Of a stretch of 64,000 nucleotides of DNA, positions 8,631-17,072 are shown piece by piece. The DNA is taken from the NCBI RefSeq assembly GCF_008692605.1, contig NZ_LFCT01000005.1, forward strand, positions 1 to 64,000. Direction: 5' to 3'. This stretch comes from Sphingobium estronivorans. GTDB taxonomy: Bacteria > Pseudomonadota > Alphaproteobacteria > Sphingomonadales > Sphingomonadaceae. How positions within the stretch are numbered: the stretch's first letter is position 1; each line of letters begins with the position of its first letter. The notes beneath the pieces are model-generated. The model saw nothing but the letters and a program-made list of their open reading frames with translations, was not told the DNA's origin and ran no database searches. Made by a program: the position numbers and the translations under genes.

Positions 8631-9803
8631 TCATGCGCCGCGAGCGATGTCCCGTAAATGGTCCAGCAGCGCGTCGCCATTCGCGCTCCAGGTAAAGCGC
8701 TGGACGGTTTCGCGGACGGCCTCGCGCTGGGGCGGGTTGACGAGGATCTCGCTGATCGCGGCGGCCAGCGCGTCCGGCTCGCGCGCGACAATCTGCCCGG
8801 CTTCGGGGCGATCCAGCAGTTCCCGCGCGCCTCCGACATCGGTGATGACGATCGGCGTGCCGCAGGCCAGCGCCTCGACCCAGGCATTGGCGAGCCCTTC
8901 CGAGGAGGAGGGCAGCGCCATCACGTCGGCGGCGGCATAGATGCGCGGCAGCCGGTCATGCGGCACGGAGCCGAGAAAGCCGATGCGCCGGTCGACGCCC
9001 AGTTCCTCCGCCCTTTTTTCCAGCGCCCGGCGATATTGCCCCTGGCCCGCGAACAGGAGCGTCACGCCATGCAGTTGCGGCAGCGCCTCCACCAGCAATT
9101 CCTGCCCCTTGCGCGGGATCAGCGCGCCGACGCACAGCACCACCGGTCCCTCGAATCCCAGCGCCTCCTTCGCGGCGGCGCGGTCGACGATCTCGAAACG
9201 GTCGAGGTCGACCCCGGTATAATGGACGCGGATCTTGTCGGCATCGATCCCCATATGCGCCATCGACCGGCGCATCGCGCCCGATACGGCGAGCAGTCCC
9301 GTAGCGTCGTCGGCGGCGCGCTTCACCATCTTGCGGGTGCCCTTGCGGGTGCCCCAATAATGAATGTCGGCGCCGCGTGCCTTGACCGAATAGGGGATGC
9401 CGAGCGCGCGGGACAGACGCTGCGCGACCGGGCCGTCGGGGAAGAAGAAGCTGGCGTCGATCACGTCGAAGGGTTGCTGCTCGTGCAGATGCCGGACCAG
9501 CGGCAGGATCGCGCGGGTCATGCTGTGGACGTTCAGCCGGCCGCCGAATTTGGGCAGGATCGGGAAGGTCGGGCGATAGACGGTCAGATCCTTCCACCGT
9601 TCCTTGGCGGGCAGCGCGGCGAGGGCCGCATAACGCTTCGACCGGGAAAGCGGCCAGGGCGGGATGCCCAGCGGCGCGACGACCGTGACTGTGACGCCAT
9701 CCCGGCTCGCCAGCTCCCGCGCCTGCCGTTCGACGAAGACGCCGAAATTGGGGCGGCTCATGTCCGGGAACAGGGTCGACAGGGTCAGGACGTTCAGCGT
9801 CAT
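8631..9803 (-). CDS. GT4-type glycosyltransferase
   Basis: 390 residues, GT-B fold, retaining GT4 type. The N-terminal acceptor domain begins LNVLTLSTLFPDMSRPNFGVFVER, common in exopolysaccharide glycosyltransferases; the donor domain shows VGALIPRKGQELLVEAL and LPSSSEGLANAWVEALACG followed by TPIVITDVGG. It is predicted cytosolic. It probably builds an exopolysaccharide or capsule, but sits about 3 kb from the capsule genes and on the opposite strand. ATG start with AGGAAAATGCC upstream. Substrates are unknown. Confidence 0.83.
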   Translation of the reverse strand: MTLNVLTLSTLFPDMSRPNFGVFVERQARELASRDGVTVTVVAPLGIPPWPLSRSKRYAALAALPAKERWKDLTVYRPTFPILPKFGGRLNVHSMTRAILPLVRHLHEQQPFDVIDASFFFPDGPVAQRLSRALGIPYSVKARGADIHYWGTRKGTRKMVKRAADDATGLLAVSGAMRRSMAHMGIDADKIRVHYTGVDLDRFEIVDRAAAKEALGFEGPVVLCVGALIPRKGQELLVEALPQLHGVTLLFAGQGQYRRALEKRAEELGVDRRIGFLGSVPHDRLPRIYAAADVMALPSSSEGLANAWVEALACGTPIVITDVGGARELLDRPEAGQIVAREPDALAAAISEILVNPPQREAVRETVQRFTWSANGDALLDHLRDIARGA

Positions 9804-9861
9804 GGCATTTTCCTACAACACCGTGGTTTCTGACGGGTTAAGGATGAAGCGGGCCGCCTGT

Positions 9862-10425
9862 CTACAGCCTTCTTACCAGTTGAACCGCCACGGCGCCCCA
9901 GGGTGGGTCAGTGATCACCTGCTGGCGGGAGCCGCTGCCCAGCGGCAGGATTTGCAGCCGGTCGTCCTCTCGCCCGATCAGCCGTCCGAACAGGAAGCGC
10001 CCGGCATGGCGCGGCAGCAGCAGGTCGCGGTTGAGGACGCTGGCGAATTCGTCGGGCATGATGCGGCGGCACCAGATTTCATCGCCGCTGCGATAATCGC
10101 CAATGCTGCCCGACACCTGCACGCCGACCATGGCGTCTATCGGGGCCGGCGGGGGGAGCGAGAGCGGGCGGGTCGGGGCGCGGGCGCCATCCGGGCCAAG
10201 CAGCGCGGCGACGGGCACGACGCTTTGTCCGGGCAGGGCAACCAGTTCCGAGGAGGCGACCCCCAGTGCCAGGGCGATGCGGTTCAGCCAGTTGACCGAT
10301 ACGGTTCGGGTGCCGGTTTCCAGGCGGCCGATGGTCTGGGCCGTGGTCGGCGGATTGCACAATGCGCCCACCTGCTCCAGCGTCAGCCCCTTTGCCTTGC
10401 GCACTTCCCGGATGCGGGTAATCAT
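9862..10425 (-). CDS. XRE-family transcriptional regulator
   Basis: 187 residues. An N-terminal helix-turn-helix of the Cro/C1 type (REVRKAKGLTLEQVGALC through RLETGTRTVSVNWL, about residues 5-45) is followed by a C-terminal part with GDEIWCRRI that resembles the S24/LexA-like dimer domain, without an obvious Ser-Lys catalytic pair. The start at 10425 places the HTH at the N-terminus; an upstream in-frame start would run through the promoter region. It is divergent from the DUF6456 gene, with the shared 95-base gap holding an inverted repeat likely to be its operator. Its targets are otherwise unknown. Confidence 0.75.
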   Translation of the reverse strand: MITRIREVRKAKGLTLEQVGALCNPPTTAQTIGRLETGTRTVSVNWLNRIALALGVASSELVALPGQSVVPVAALLGPDGARAPTRPLSLPPPAPIDAMVGVQVSGSIGDYRSGDEIWCRRIMPDEFASVLNRDLLLPRHAGRFLFGRLIGREDDRLQILPLGSGSRQQVITDPPWGAVAVQLVRRL

Positions 10426-10440
10426 ATGGCGTCCTGTTTT

Positions 10441-10451
10441 ACCTATTTGGT
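10441..10451. promoter_or_regulatory. Candidate XRE operator
   Basis: ACC-TATTT-GGT is an inverted repeat in a T/A-rich stretch (GTTTTACCTATTTGGTTTTT) 16 bases upstream of the XRE start and 70 bases before DUF6456. The position suggests autoregulation, but the half-sites are short. Confidence 0.3.
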
Positions 10452-10520
10452 TTTTATCCTTTCCTACAAAGGAGCCTGCATGGCAAGTCCCTTGCATCGG
10501 ATTCCAGCAGGGAGCGAGCC

Positions 10521-10970
10521 ATGGCCGCGCAATATATCGAGCAGATCATCGAGGACCCCTTTGGCCAGACGCGAAAGGTGGCGGTGAATATCGGGGAATC
10601 GCCGCTCGCCTGGCTGCATGCGCGGGGGCATTTGAGCGAGCGCCATTATGTCGCGGGCGACAATCTGCGCGCGGATTGGGAGAAAGCCGGGCTGGGACCG
10701 CGCGTCACCATGCGCTGGGATGCGACACCGCCGCAGGGGCGGGCGGGGCGCAAGGCGGAGCCGACGGTGGCGCAGCTATCCGCGCGGGAGCGTTTCGATG
10801 GCGCGATCCGCGCGGCGGGGCCGGGCCTGGCGGATATACTCTGGCGGGTGGCCTGTGCGGGGGAAGGATTGGCGGCAGCGGAAAAAGCGCTCGGCTGGCC
10901 GACGCGAGCGGGAAAGCTGGTGCTGACGCTGGCGCTGGACCGCGTGGCGGCCTGGTATCGGGTGGCTTAG
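10521..10970 (+). CDS. DUF6456 domain protein
   Basis: 149 residues matching the alphaproteobacterial DUF6456 proteins. I recognise the AWLHARGHLSERHYVAGDNL opening and the SARERFDGAIRAAGPGLADI section, and the C-terminus resembles a helix-turn-helix: a WPTRAGKLVLTLALDRVAAWY recognition-helix-like end. Longer homologues carry an extra N-terminal HTH, so a role as a DNA-binding protein, possibly phage-repressor or replication related, is plausible but unproven. It is divergent from the XRE regulator and ends 10 bases before the convergent Nudix gene. No enzyme motifs are visible. Confidence 0.7.
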   Translation: MAAQYIEQIIEDPFGQTRKVAVNIGESPLAWLHARGHLSERHYVAGDNLRADWEKAGLGPRVTMRWDATPPQGRAGRKAEPTVAQLSARERFDGAIRAAGPGLADILWRVACAGEGLAAAEKALGWPTRAGKLVLTLALDRVAAWYRVA

Positions 10971-10979
10971 GAGCCGCGC

Positions 10980-11522
10980 TTAGCCGACGATCCCCGCGCC
11001 CAGCAGCAACAGCAGCTTGACGTCGATGGCAAAGCCTTCCGCGCGCCAGGCGGCGATCCGGTCGTTGATGTCCGCCAAGGCGATGCGATGGACGCGGATG
11101 TCCTCGCCATCGACGCCGCCGCCTTCCCCGGTTTTGACAAGACCGTGGGCGCGGAAGAGGGTGAAGCTTTCCGACACCATGCCCGGCGAACTGTAGAATT
11201 CGCCCAGCGTCTCCATCCGGCTCGCGAGATAGCCGGTCTCTTCCTCCAGTTCGCGGGTTGCCGCGAGCATGGCTTCCTCGCCTTCGTCATGGTCGCCTAC
11301 CAGCCCGGCGGGCAGTTCGATGCAGCGGCGGCCCAACGGCACGCGGAACTGGTCGACCAGCAGCACATGGCGGCCGTCGGCAGCCTCATCGACGGCCAGG
11401 ATGACGGCGGCGTGGATGCCGCGCGCCCGGCCGACATATTCCCAGCGCCCCCGTCGCTTGGCGGTGATGAAGCGGCCCTCCCACATGATTTCTTCGGAAG
11501 ACGCCATATCCTGTTCGCTCAT
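10980..11522 (-). CDS. Nudix hydrolase, ADP-ribose pyrophosphatase-like
   Basis: 180-residue cytosolic Nudix hydrolase. The Nudix box G-x5-E-x7-REL-x-EE-x-GY runs from about residue 76 to 98 (GDHDEGEEAML then AATRELEEETGY). The preceding FRVPLGRRCIELPAGLV is typical of the ADP-ribose/nucleotide-sugar pyrophosphatase (NudF/YffH) branch, so hydrolysis of ADP-ribose or a similar nucleoside diphosphate sugar is likely. It starts inside the stop of the upstream TPM gene (ATGA overlap) and is the last gene of the lemA-TPM-TPM-nudix run. Confidence 0.85.
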   Translation of the reverse strand: MSEQDMASSEEIMWEGRFITAKRRGRWEYVGRARGIHAAVILAVDEAADGRHVLLVDQFRVPLGRRCIELPAGLVGDHDEGEEAMLAATRELEEETGYLASRMETLGEFYSSPGMVSESFTLFRAHGLVKTGEGGGVDGEDIRVHRIALADINDRIAAWRAEGFAIDVKLLLLLGAGIVG

Positions 11523-12196
11523 AAGAGGATCAACCTGTCGGGCAGTTCATTGGGATTGTCGCCGCTTGCCGGAAAGTGGCGGGCAAGCACCAGCCCGACC
11601 TGCCGCACGGCTTCGGCCATGCCGTCGGCGGCGCGATCTTCCCGCACGGCGTCGATCAGCGCGGCCATCGCCTCTCCCCAGATGTCGGGCGTGACCTTCG
11701 CATTGATGGCGGCGTCGGCTACGATCTCCGCCCGGTGCTCGTCGAGCGAAAGATAGATGAGCACGCCGGTCCGCCCGCGCGTCCGCCCCTGCGCCACGGC
11801 GCGGAAAAGGGTGATGGCGCGGCGCCGCACCCGCCGGGCCTTGGTGGCCTTCGGGGTCAGCGCCATGCGCAGCGGCATCCACGCCAGCGCATAGCGGACG
11901 ATCAGGAATTTGAGGATCAGAATGCCGAGCAGGATCGTCAGCAGCTTCCAGTCCGCGATCTCATGGTCCCAGCTTTGCAGCAGCCAGGAGCAGAGAGCGC
12001 GGAATTGCTGCGGGAAAGCCGCCGCTGCGGAGAGGGCCAGGAACACCACCCCAATCGCCCAGTGCAGGCCGACATCATGATAGGCATCGGACCGGCGGGC
12101 GACGATGGTGACGATCTCGCCATCGGTCGTCTCTTCCGCTTCGGCTACCGCAGCGGTCACGCGGTCATGATCGGCTTCGCTCAACGCCAGACCCAT
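11519..12196 (-). CDS. TPM-domain membrane protein
   Basis: 225 residues. The N-terminal part (AAVAEAEETTDGEIVTIVAR) and C-terminal part (VLIYLSLDEHRAEIVAD through AALIDAVREDRAADG) together form a TPM_phosphatase fold, split by two hydrophobic segments at about 40-60 and 85-105. Such proteins are paired with LemA and another TPM protein in many proteobacteria; their role is probably envelope-linked but unsettled. I place the start at the ATG at 12196, which overlaps the stop of the upstream TPM gene (TAATG); longer upstream readings run through the glycine-rich coding region in another frame. Confidence 0.75.
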   Translation of the reverse strand: MGLALSEADHDRVTAAVAEAEETTDGEIVTIVARRSDAYHDVGLHWAIGVVFLALSAAAAFPQQFRALCSWLLQSWDHEIADWKLLTILLGILILKFLIVRYALAWMPLRMALTPKATKARRVRRRAITLFRAVAQGRTRGRTGVLIYLSLDEHRAEIVADAAINAKVTPDIWGEAMAALIDAVREDRAADGMAEAVRQVGLVLARHFPASGDNPNELPDRLILL

Positions 12197-12990
12197 TACC
12201 AGCCCCCCGAAGCGCCGCCGCCGCCGAAGCTGCCGCCGCCGCCCGAGAAGCCGCCGCCGTCTCCGCCGCCCCAGCCGCCACCGCCCCAGCCCGATCCGCC
12301 GCCGCTGCCCCAGCCGGAATCGCCCGGTCCCCACAGAATGACCGGACCTGCGCCGCCACGATACCGCCGTCCCCGACCGCGATTGGAAAACATGGCGATG
12401 ACGATGATCGCGACGACGATCAGCCAAAAGACGACCATGAAGCCGCCACCGTTGTCCGATGCGTCGCGCGCCTTCGCGGCCGCCTGTGCCGCGAGCGCCT
12501 TGGCCTCTTCGGGCGGGAGGGTCAGCAATTTCGCGATGGCGTCGACGCCCGCATCGATCCCGCCCGGCATGTCGCCCGCCTTGAAATGGGGGGTGATGTC
12601 GTTGCGGATGATCCGGGACGACAAGGCGTCGGTCATGATGCCTTCCAGTCCGTAACCCGCCTCGATCCGCACCTTGCGCTCGTGCGGGGCGACGATCAGC
12701 AACGCGCCGTCATTCCTGTCCTTCGATCCGATGCCCCAGCTCCGGCCCAGCTGATAGCCATAATCGGAAATATCATAGCCTTGCAGGTCGGGGATGGTCG
12801 CGACGACCAGTTGCCGCCCACTCTGCTTTTCCAGCGCCGCGAGCTTGTCGGTCAGCGCCTGTTCCTGTTGCGGGGAGAGCAGGGCGGCATCATCCACCAC
12901 CCGCCCGGTCAGCTTGGGGAAGGTCTGCGCCCCCGCCGTGGCCGGCATGAAAACCAGCAAGGCGAGGATCAGGAGCAGGCGGCGGAGCAT
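12196..12990 (-). CDS. TPM-domain (YgcG-like) protein with glycine-rich tail
   Basis: 264 residues: signal peptide (LLLILALLVFMPATAGAQ), a TPM domain from about 28 to 150 (GRVVDDAALLSPQQEQALTD, GRSWGIGSKDRNDGALLIVA, RIEAGYGLEGIMTD), one membrane helix (MVVFWLIVVAIIVIAMF, about 188-204), then a tail of Gly-Gly-Ser/Trp repeats to the end. TPM domains of this type are periplasmic and some have phosphatase activity. The gene lies between lemA and the second TPM gene, overlapping the latter by 1 base. Its substrate is unknown. Confidence 0.85.
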   Translation of the reverse strand: MLRRLLLILALLVFMPATAGAQTFPKLTGRVVDDAALLSPQQEQALTDKLAALEKQSGRQLVVATIPDLQGYDISDYGYQLGRSWGIGSKDRNDGALLIVAPHERKVRIEAGYGLEGIMTDALSSRIIRNDITPHFKAGDMPGGIDAGVDAIAKLLTLPPEEAKALAAQAAAKARDASDNGGGFMVVFWLIVVAIIVIAMFSNRGRGRRYRGGAGPVILWGPGDSGWGSGGGSGWGGGGWGGGDGGGFSGGGGSFGGGGASGGW

Positions 12991-13000
12991 GGCGGTCGCC

Positions 13001-13603
13001 TCAGTTGCCGAAGTCGACCTTCGGCGCTTCTTCCGCGCCCGGCGTGGTGGCCTGGAACGGGGTCATCGGCTTGGCGCCGTGGATGATCTTCGCGCCGATG
13101 GCGTCGGGGAAGGTGCGGATGCGGGTATTATAAGCGCGGACCGCTTCATTATAGTCGCGGATCGCGACCGCGATGCGGTTTTCCGTCCCCTCAAGCTGCG
13201 ATTGCAGGTCGAGGAAATTCTGGTTGGTCTTGAGGTCGGGATACGCCTCCACCGACGCGAGCAGGCGGCCAAGGCCCTGGCTGAGCTGCGCCTGTGCCTG
13301 CTGGAACTGCTGCACCTTGGCGGGATCGGACAGATCCTCCGCATTGACCTGCACCGACGTGGCCTTGGCGCGGGCCTCCGTCACCTTGACCAGCGTGTCC
13401 TGCTCCTGCTTGCCTGCCGCCTTCACCGTGGCGACGAGATTGCCGACCAGGTTCGCCCGGCGCTGATACTGGGCTTGTACATCGGCCCATTTGGCCTTGG
13501 CGACTTCCTCGGCGGCGGGGACGCTGTTGATGCCGCAGGCGGACAGCGCGAAGGCGCCGAGCAACGGCAGGAGAAATAACCGGAATTGGCGCAGGATCGT
13601 CAT
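13001..13603 (-). CDS. lemA: LemA family lipoprotein
   Basis: 200 residues. The N-terminus has a lipobox (LLPLLGAFALSAC) so it is probably a lipoprotein. The LemA helical core follows: AKWADVQAQYQRRANLVGNL, VKVTEARAKATSVQ, LGRLLASVEAYPDLKTNQNF and VAIRDYNEAVRAYNTRIRTFP. LemA proteins are envelope proteins of uncertain function, usually genetically linked to TPM proteins as here (10-base gap). It is divergent from mscL across about 100 bases. Confidence 0.88.
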   Translation of the reverse strand: MTILRQFRLFLLPLLGAFALSACGINSVPAAEEVAKAKWADVQAQYQRRANLVGNLVATVKAAGKQEQDTLVKVTEARAKATSVQVNAEDLSDPAKVQQFQQAQAQLSQGLGRLLASVEAYPDLKTNQNFLDLQSQLEGTENRIAVAIRDYNEAVRAYNTRIRTFPDAIGAKIIHGAKPMTPFQATTPGAEEAPKVDFGN

Positions 13604-13705
13604 GGAGCATCCTCGTCATTGTTTCGTGTGTGGAAATAGGAGGTTGTCGAACCCTTCGCAACGGCTCATGCTGTCATTATCGCAATCAGGACAAGGGGTT
13701 TCACC

Positions 13706-14134
13706 ATGGGGCTGATTTCCGAATTCAAGACATTCATCAACCGCGGCAACGTCATGGACCTGGCCGTCGGTGTGATCATCGGCGGTGCCTTCGCCACCAT
13801 CACCAAGTCGCTGACCGACGACCTCATCATGCCGGTGGTCGGCTACCTCTTCGGCGGCGCGGATTTTTCGCGCTACTTCATCCGGTTGGGCGATCTGCCC
13901 GCCGGGTTCAAGGGTAATCCCGAAAGCTATGCGGATCTGAAGGCCGCCGGTGTCGCCATGGTCGGCTGGGGCGAATTTCTGACGGTGTTCGTCAATTTCC
14001 TGATCCTGGCGTTCATCATCTTCCTGTTGGTCAAGGCCGTGAACAAGCTGATGCCCAAGCCGGAAGAGGCCCCTGCTGCTACGCCGGAAGAGGTCCTTCT
14101 GCTCCGCGAAATCAGGGATAATCTGAAAAAATAA
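13706..14134 (+). CDS. mscL: Large-conductance mechanosensitive channel
   Basis: 142 residues, the usual size for MscL, which opens in the inner membrane when turgor rises on hypo-osmotic shock. The N-terminal amphipathic helix [20 protein letters not shown] leads into the pore helix ([16 protein letters not shown]), followed by a periplasmic loop, TM2 ([20 protein letters not shown]) and a C-terminal charged helix ending [18 protein letters not shown] start, monocistronic. The lemA operon runs in the other direction. Confidence 0.95.
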   Translation: MGLISEFKTFINRGNVMDLAVGVIIGGAFATITKSLTDDLIMPVVGYLFGGADFSRYFIRLGDLPAGFKGNPESYADLKAAGVAMVGWGEFLTVFVNFLILAFIIFLLVKAVNKLMPKPEEAPAATPEEVLLLREIRDNLKK

Positions 14135-14165
14135 ATCGTTTCTGCGACGAAAGGAGCTTGCGGCG

Positions 14166-14190
14166 GGAACCATCCTGCGCGCGACCGGTT
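14166..14190 (+). promoter_or_regulatory. Candidate EcfG (general stress) promoter
   Basis: GGAAC (14166-14170), 17 bases, GTT (14188-14190) matches the alphaproteobacterial EcfG-type promoter used in the general stress response. It lies about 80 bases upstream of the GTG start of the small lipoprotein gene. The match is to a short consensus, so it is a prediction. Confidence 0.5.
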
Positions 14191-14268
14191 GATCGCGGTC
14201 AGGGTTCCGGACAGCCGGCCCTTGCCGAAAGACGTCTGCCCGAAAGGGGCGTAACAGGAGAAAACGCC

Positions 14269-14544
14269 GTGAAAACCATCGTATCAGTCCTTGGCCTTGC
14301 CAGCTTGATCGCACTCGGTGCGTGCGATTCCAAGAAGGAGAACAAGGTCGAGAACGCGTATGAGAATCAGGCGGACGCCATCGACAATCAGGCGGCGAAT
14401 ATGGAAGCCATGGCTGATAATCTGAGCGGCAACGCCGAAAACGCGGCTGAAAATGCGGCCGACGCGCTGGAAAACAAGGCCGATGCCACTCGCGAGGCCG
14501 GTGAAAAGGCGGCGGACGCGGTGGAAAAGACCGAGAAGCATTGA
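14269..14544 (+). CDS. Small predicted lipoprotein, Asn/Ala/Glu-rich
   Basis: 91 residues beginning at GTG, with AACAGGAG as ribosome site. Signal peptide KTIVSVLGLASLIALGAC carries a lipobox (LGAC), so Cys19 would be lipidated. The rest is a low-complexity helix with repeats of the form NQADAIDNQAANMEAMADN, ENAADALENKADATREAGEK; a coiled-coil or extended helix is likely. No known domain. A candidate EcfG promoter upstream and a strong terminator downstream make it a single-gene unit, perhaps a stress-induced envelope protein (inference). Confidence 0.7.
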   Translation: MKTIVSVLGLASLIALGACDSKKENKVENAYENQADAIDNQAANMEAMADNLSGNAENAAENAADALENKADATREAGEKAADAVEKTEKH

Positions 14545-14565
14545 TTTTACGGTCCGTTGAAAACG

Positions 14566-14600
14566 AGGCGTCGCGACCGATGGGTCGCGGCGCCTTTTTT
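14566..14600 (+). terminator. Rho-independent terminator after the lipoprotein gene
   Basis: AGGCGTCGCGACC, loop GATG, GGTCGCGGCGCCT, then a run of T. The stem is about 13 pairs with one mismatch. It separates the lipoprotein gene from cheA. Confidence 0.85.
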
Positions 14601-14686
14601 GTACCATTTGTCTGAGATTTCTTCTCTTTAACCGGCCTTTAACCACGGGCCGGCCATGGTCCGCGCGCTATCCATGAGGCGCGGGA

Positions 14687-17059
14687 ATGGACGAGTTACT
14701 TCAGGAATTCATATCCGAAACGCAGGAAACGCTGGAGGCGCTGGCCGGGGAAGTCGTCGCCTGGGAAGCCGATCCTTCGGACCGCGACCGGCTGGACGCC
14801 ATTTTCCGCTTCTTCCATACGGTAAAGGGCAGCTGCGGTTTCCTGAACCTGCCGCGCTTCGAACGGTTGAGCCATGCGGCAGAGGATGTGCTGGCCGAGA
14901 TTCGCGCCGACAAGCGCAGCCCCGACGCCGCCACGGTGAGTGCCGTGCTGGGCGTGATGGACCGGATCGCCGAACTGGCCGAGGCGGTCGCCATCGGCGC
15001 GGCGCTGCCGCAGGAGAATGACGATTATCTGATCGCTGCCCTGACCGAACGGGAGGAGGACGCCGCCGCCCTCGGAATGGAAAGCATGGAGCCCGCCCTC
15101 GCCGTGGCCCGTTCAAATGGCGGACAGGCCGCGCCGCGGACGATCCGCCTGCCGCTGTCGCTGATCGATCAGTTGATGAATGGCGTGTCGGACATGGTGC
15201 TGGCTCGTAATGAGTTGTCGCGCAAGCTGCGTGAGCGGATCGGCGACCCGGAGCTGGAGAGCGCCTTCGAGCGGTTGTCGACCTGCGTGGCGGACATGCG
15301 CGACGCCATTTCCAAGACGCGGATGCAGCGCGTCGACCGGTTGTTCACCGCCATCCCGCGCATGGTCCGTGACCTGGGCCGGGACCTCGGCAAGCGCATC
15401 GACCTCACGCTGGAAGGCGGCGATGTCGAGATGGACCGCGAAATGGTGGAGATGGTGGTCGATCCTCTGACCCACATCGTCCGCAACAGCATCGATCATG
15501 GCATAGAGGCGCCCGAGAAGCGCCGCGCGCTGGGCAAGCCGGAAACGGGTCGGCTGAAGCTGGAGGCGCGCCAGTCGGGCAACCAGATCGTCATCGAGAT
15601 TTCCGACGACGGGCAGGGCATCGACACCGGGCGCCTGGTCGACAAGGCGGTCGCGGCGGGCCGGCTGTCGCCGGAAGCGGCGGCGCGCATGAGCGAGGGG
15701 GACAGACTCGACCTGATCTTCCAGCCGGGTCTGTCGACCGCCAGTCAGGTCACGGCCATTTCGGGGCGCGGGGTCGGCATGGACGTGGTCCGCGCCAATG
15801 TGGAGCGGATCGGCGGAGTCATCGCGCTCGACAATCGGCCCGGGCGCGGCCTGACGATCATGCTGCGCGTGCCGCTGACGCTGACCATCATCCCGGGCCT
15901 GATCGTGCGGGCTGGGGGGCTGCATTTCGCCATTCCGCGCGCCGCGGTGGTGGAGATTCTGCACGACAACAATGAAACGCTGGTCGTCGCCGAAGTGGGC
16001 GGCGCGAAGATCGCCACCATCCGTTCGGTCCGGCATTCGATGATCGATCTGGAGGATGTGCTGGGCATGGAAAAGCCCGCGCAGGCAGGGCCGCGCGCCA
16101 TCATGGTCGTGCGATCGGCCACCGGCGTCCCCTTTGCCATGGGCGTGTCGGCGGTCGACAATCATGAGGAACTGGTGATCCGCCCGGCTTCGCCGCTGGT
16201 GATGGCGACGGGCGTCTATGCGGGCATGACCCTGCCCGACAATGGCAAGCCGATGCTGCTGCTGGATGCGGCCGGCCTCGCCAATGCGGCGCGCCTGCCC
16301 AATATCCTGGACGACCGCGCCGCGCAGCAGGCGGTGGAGGCGGAGGACGCGCAGGGCGTCGTCGAAATGGTGGCCGCACTGCGTTTCGAGGAATTGTCGG
16401 GCGAACGCCGCCTGCTCAAACTGTCGCTGATCGAGCGGGTCGAGGATGTCGATACGCATCTGTTCGGGCGGTCGGGCACGCGCAACTATGTCCGTCTGGA
16501 CGGGCGTCTGGTGCCGGTGGCCAATGACCATCACCGCTTCTCCGGGACGAAGGTCGCGGCGCTGCGTCTGCGCGACGGCGCGCGGGAAGCCTGTTATCCG
16601 GTCGCGGCGGTGCTCGACATCGTCGACATGCCCGCCATGCCTGACATGGTGACGATGCACGGCATGCTGAGCGGCGTGGCGGTGATCGAGGGCGAGCATC
16701 TGGAGGTCATCAACCCCTTTGCCCTGTTCGCTGCGTTGCCGGATGAGGCGATCCTGGAAAAGCGCGGCGGCCGATGCCTGCTGGCCGACAGCGAGGATGG
16801 CTGGACCCGCGAGATATTGGCGCCGCTGCTGCGGCAGGCAGGGCACGAGGTGGTGCTGGGCCTGCCGTCCGACGCGGCGGTCGATCCGCAGGACGTGGTG
16901 CTGTTCACCGGTGCCGACCTGTCGGAGACGGGCGAATTGCTGGGCTGCCGCGTCGTCCATCTGCGCGCCACGCCCCGGCCCAGCAGCCCGCAGGACGGCA
17001 GCATCTATCGCTATGACCAGGACGCGCTGATGGCGGCAGTCGCCGGATCGCGCGCGTGA
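14687..17059 (+). CDS. cheA: Chemotaxis histidine kinase CheA with extra C-terminal domains
   Basis: 790 residues. Hpt domain 1-115 with the phospho-accepting His44 (FFHTVKGSCGF); dimerisation helices about 145-205 directly after, with no clear P2 CheY-binding domain; HATPase about 258-395 (HIVRNSIDHGIE, ISDDGQGID, GRGVGMDVV); a CheW-like domain about 400-535; a second CheW-like segment about 563-690; and a receiver-like end about 694-785 (CLLADSEDGWTREILAPLLR). That last part has VVLFTGADL where the phosphorylatable aspartate should be, so it looks inactive. It phosphorylates CheY and CheB from receptor signals. First gene of cheA-W-Y-B-R. Confidence 0.93.
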   Translation: MDELLQEFISETQETLEALAGEVVAWEADPSDRDRLDAIFRFFHTVKGSCGFLNLPRFERLSHAAEDVLAEIRADKRSPDAATVSAVLGVMDRIAELAEAVAIGAALPQENDDYLIAALTEREEDAAALGMESMEPALAVARSNGGQAAPRTIRLPLSLIDQLMNGVSDMVLARNELSRKLRERIGDPELESAFERLSTCVADMRDAISKTRMQRVDRLFTAIPRMVRDLGRDLGKRIDLTLEGGDVEMDREMVEMVVDPLTHIVRNSIDHGIEAPEKRRALGKPETGRLKLEARQSGNQIVIEISDDGQGIDTGRLVDKAVAAGRLSPEAAARMSEGDRLDLIFQPGLSTASQVTAISGRGVGMDVVRANVERIGGVIALDNRPGRGLTIMLRVPLTLTIIPGLIVRAGGLHFAIPRAAVVEILHDNNETLVVAEVGGAKIATIRSVRHSMIDLEDVLGMEKPAQAGPRAIMVVRSATGVPFAMGVSAVDNHEELVIRPASPLVMATGVYAGMTLPDNGKPMLLLDAAGLANAARLPNILDDRAAQQAVEAEDAQGVVEMVAALRFEELSGERRLLKLSLIERVEDVDTHLFGRSGTRNYVRLDGRLVPVANDHHRFSGTKVAALRLRDGAREACYPVAAVLDIVDMPAMPDMVTMHGMLSGVAVIEGEHLEVINPFALFAALPDEAILEKRGGRCLLADSEDGWTREILAPLLRQAGHEVVLGLPSDAAVDPQDVVLFTGADLSETGELLGCRVVHLRATPRPSSPQDGSIYRYDQDALMAAVAGSRA

Positions 17060-17072
17060 AGGGGGACAAGGC

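Noticed and set aside
12196-12427. Longer version of the second TPM protein starting at 12427
   Set aside because: The added N-terminus is the out-of-frame translation of the glycine-rich tail of the preceding gene (Arg/Gly repeats); the ATG at 12196 overlapping the stop is the better start.
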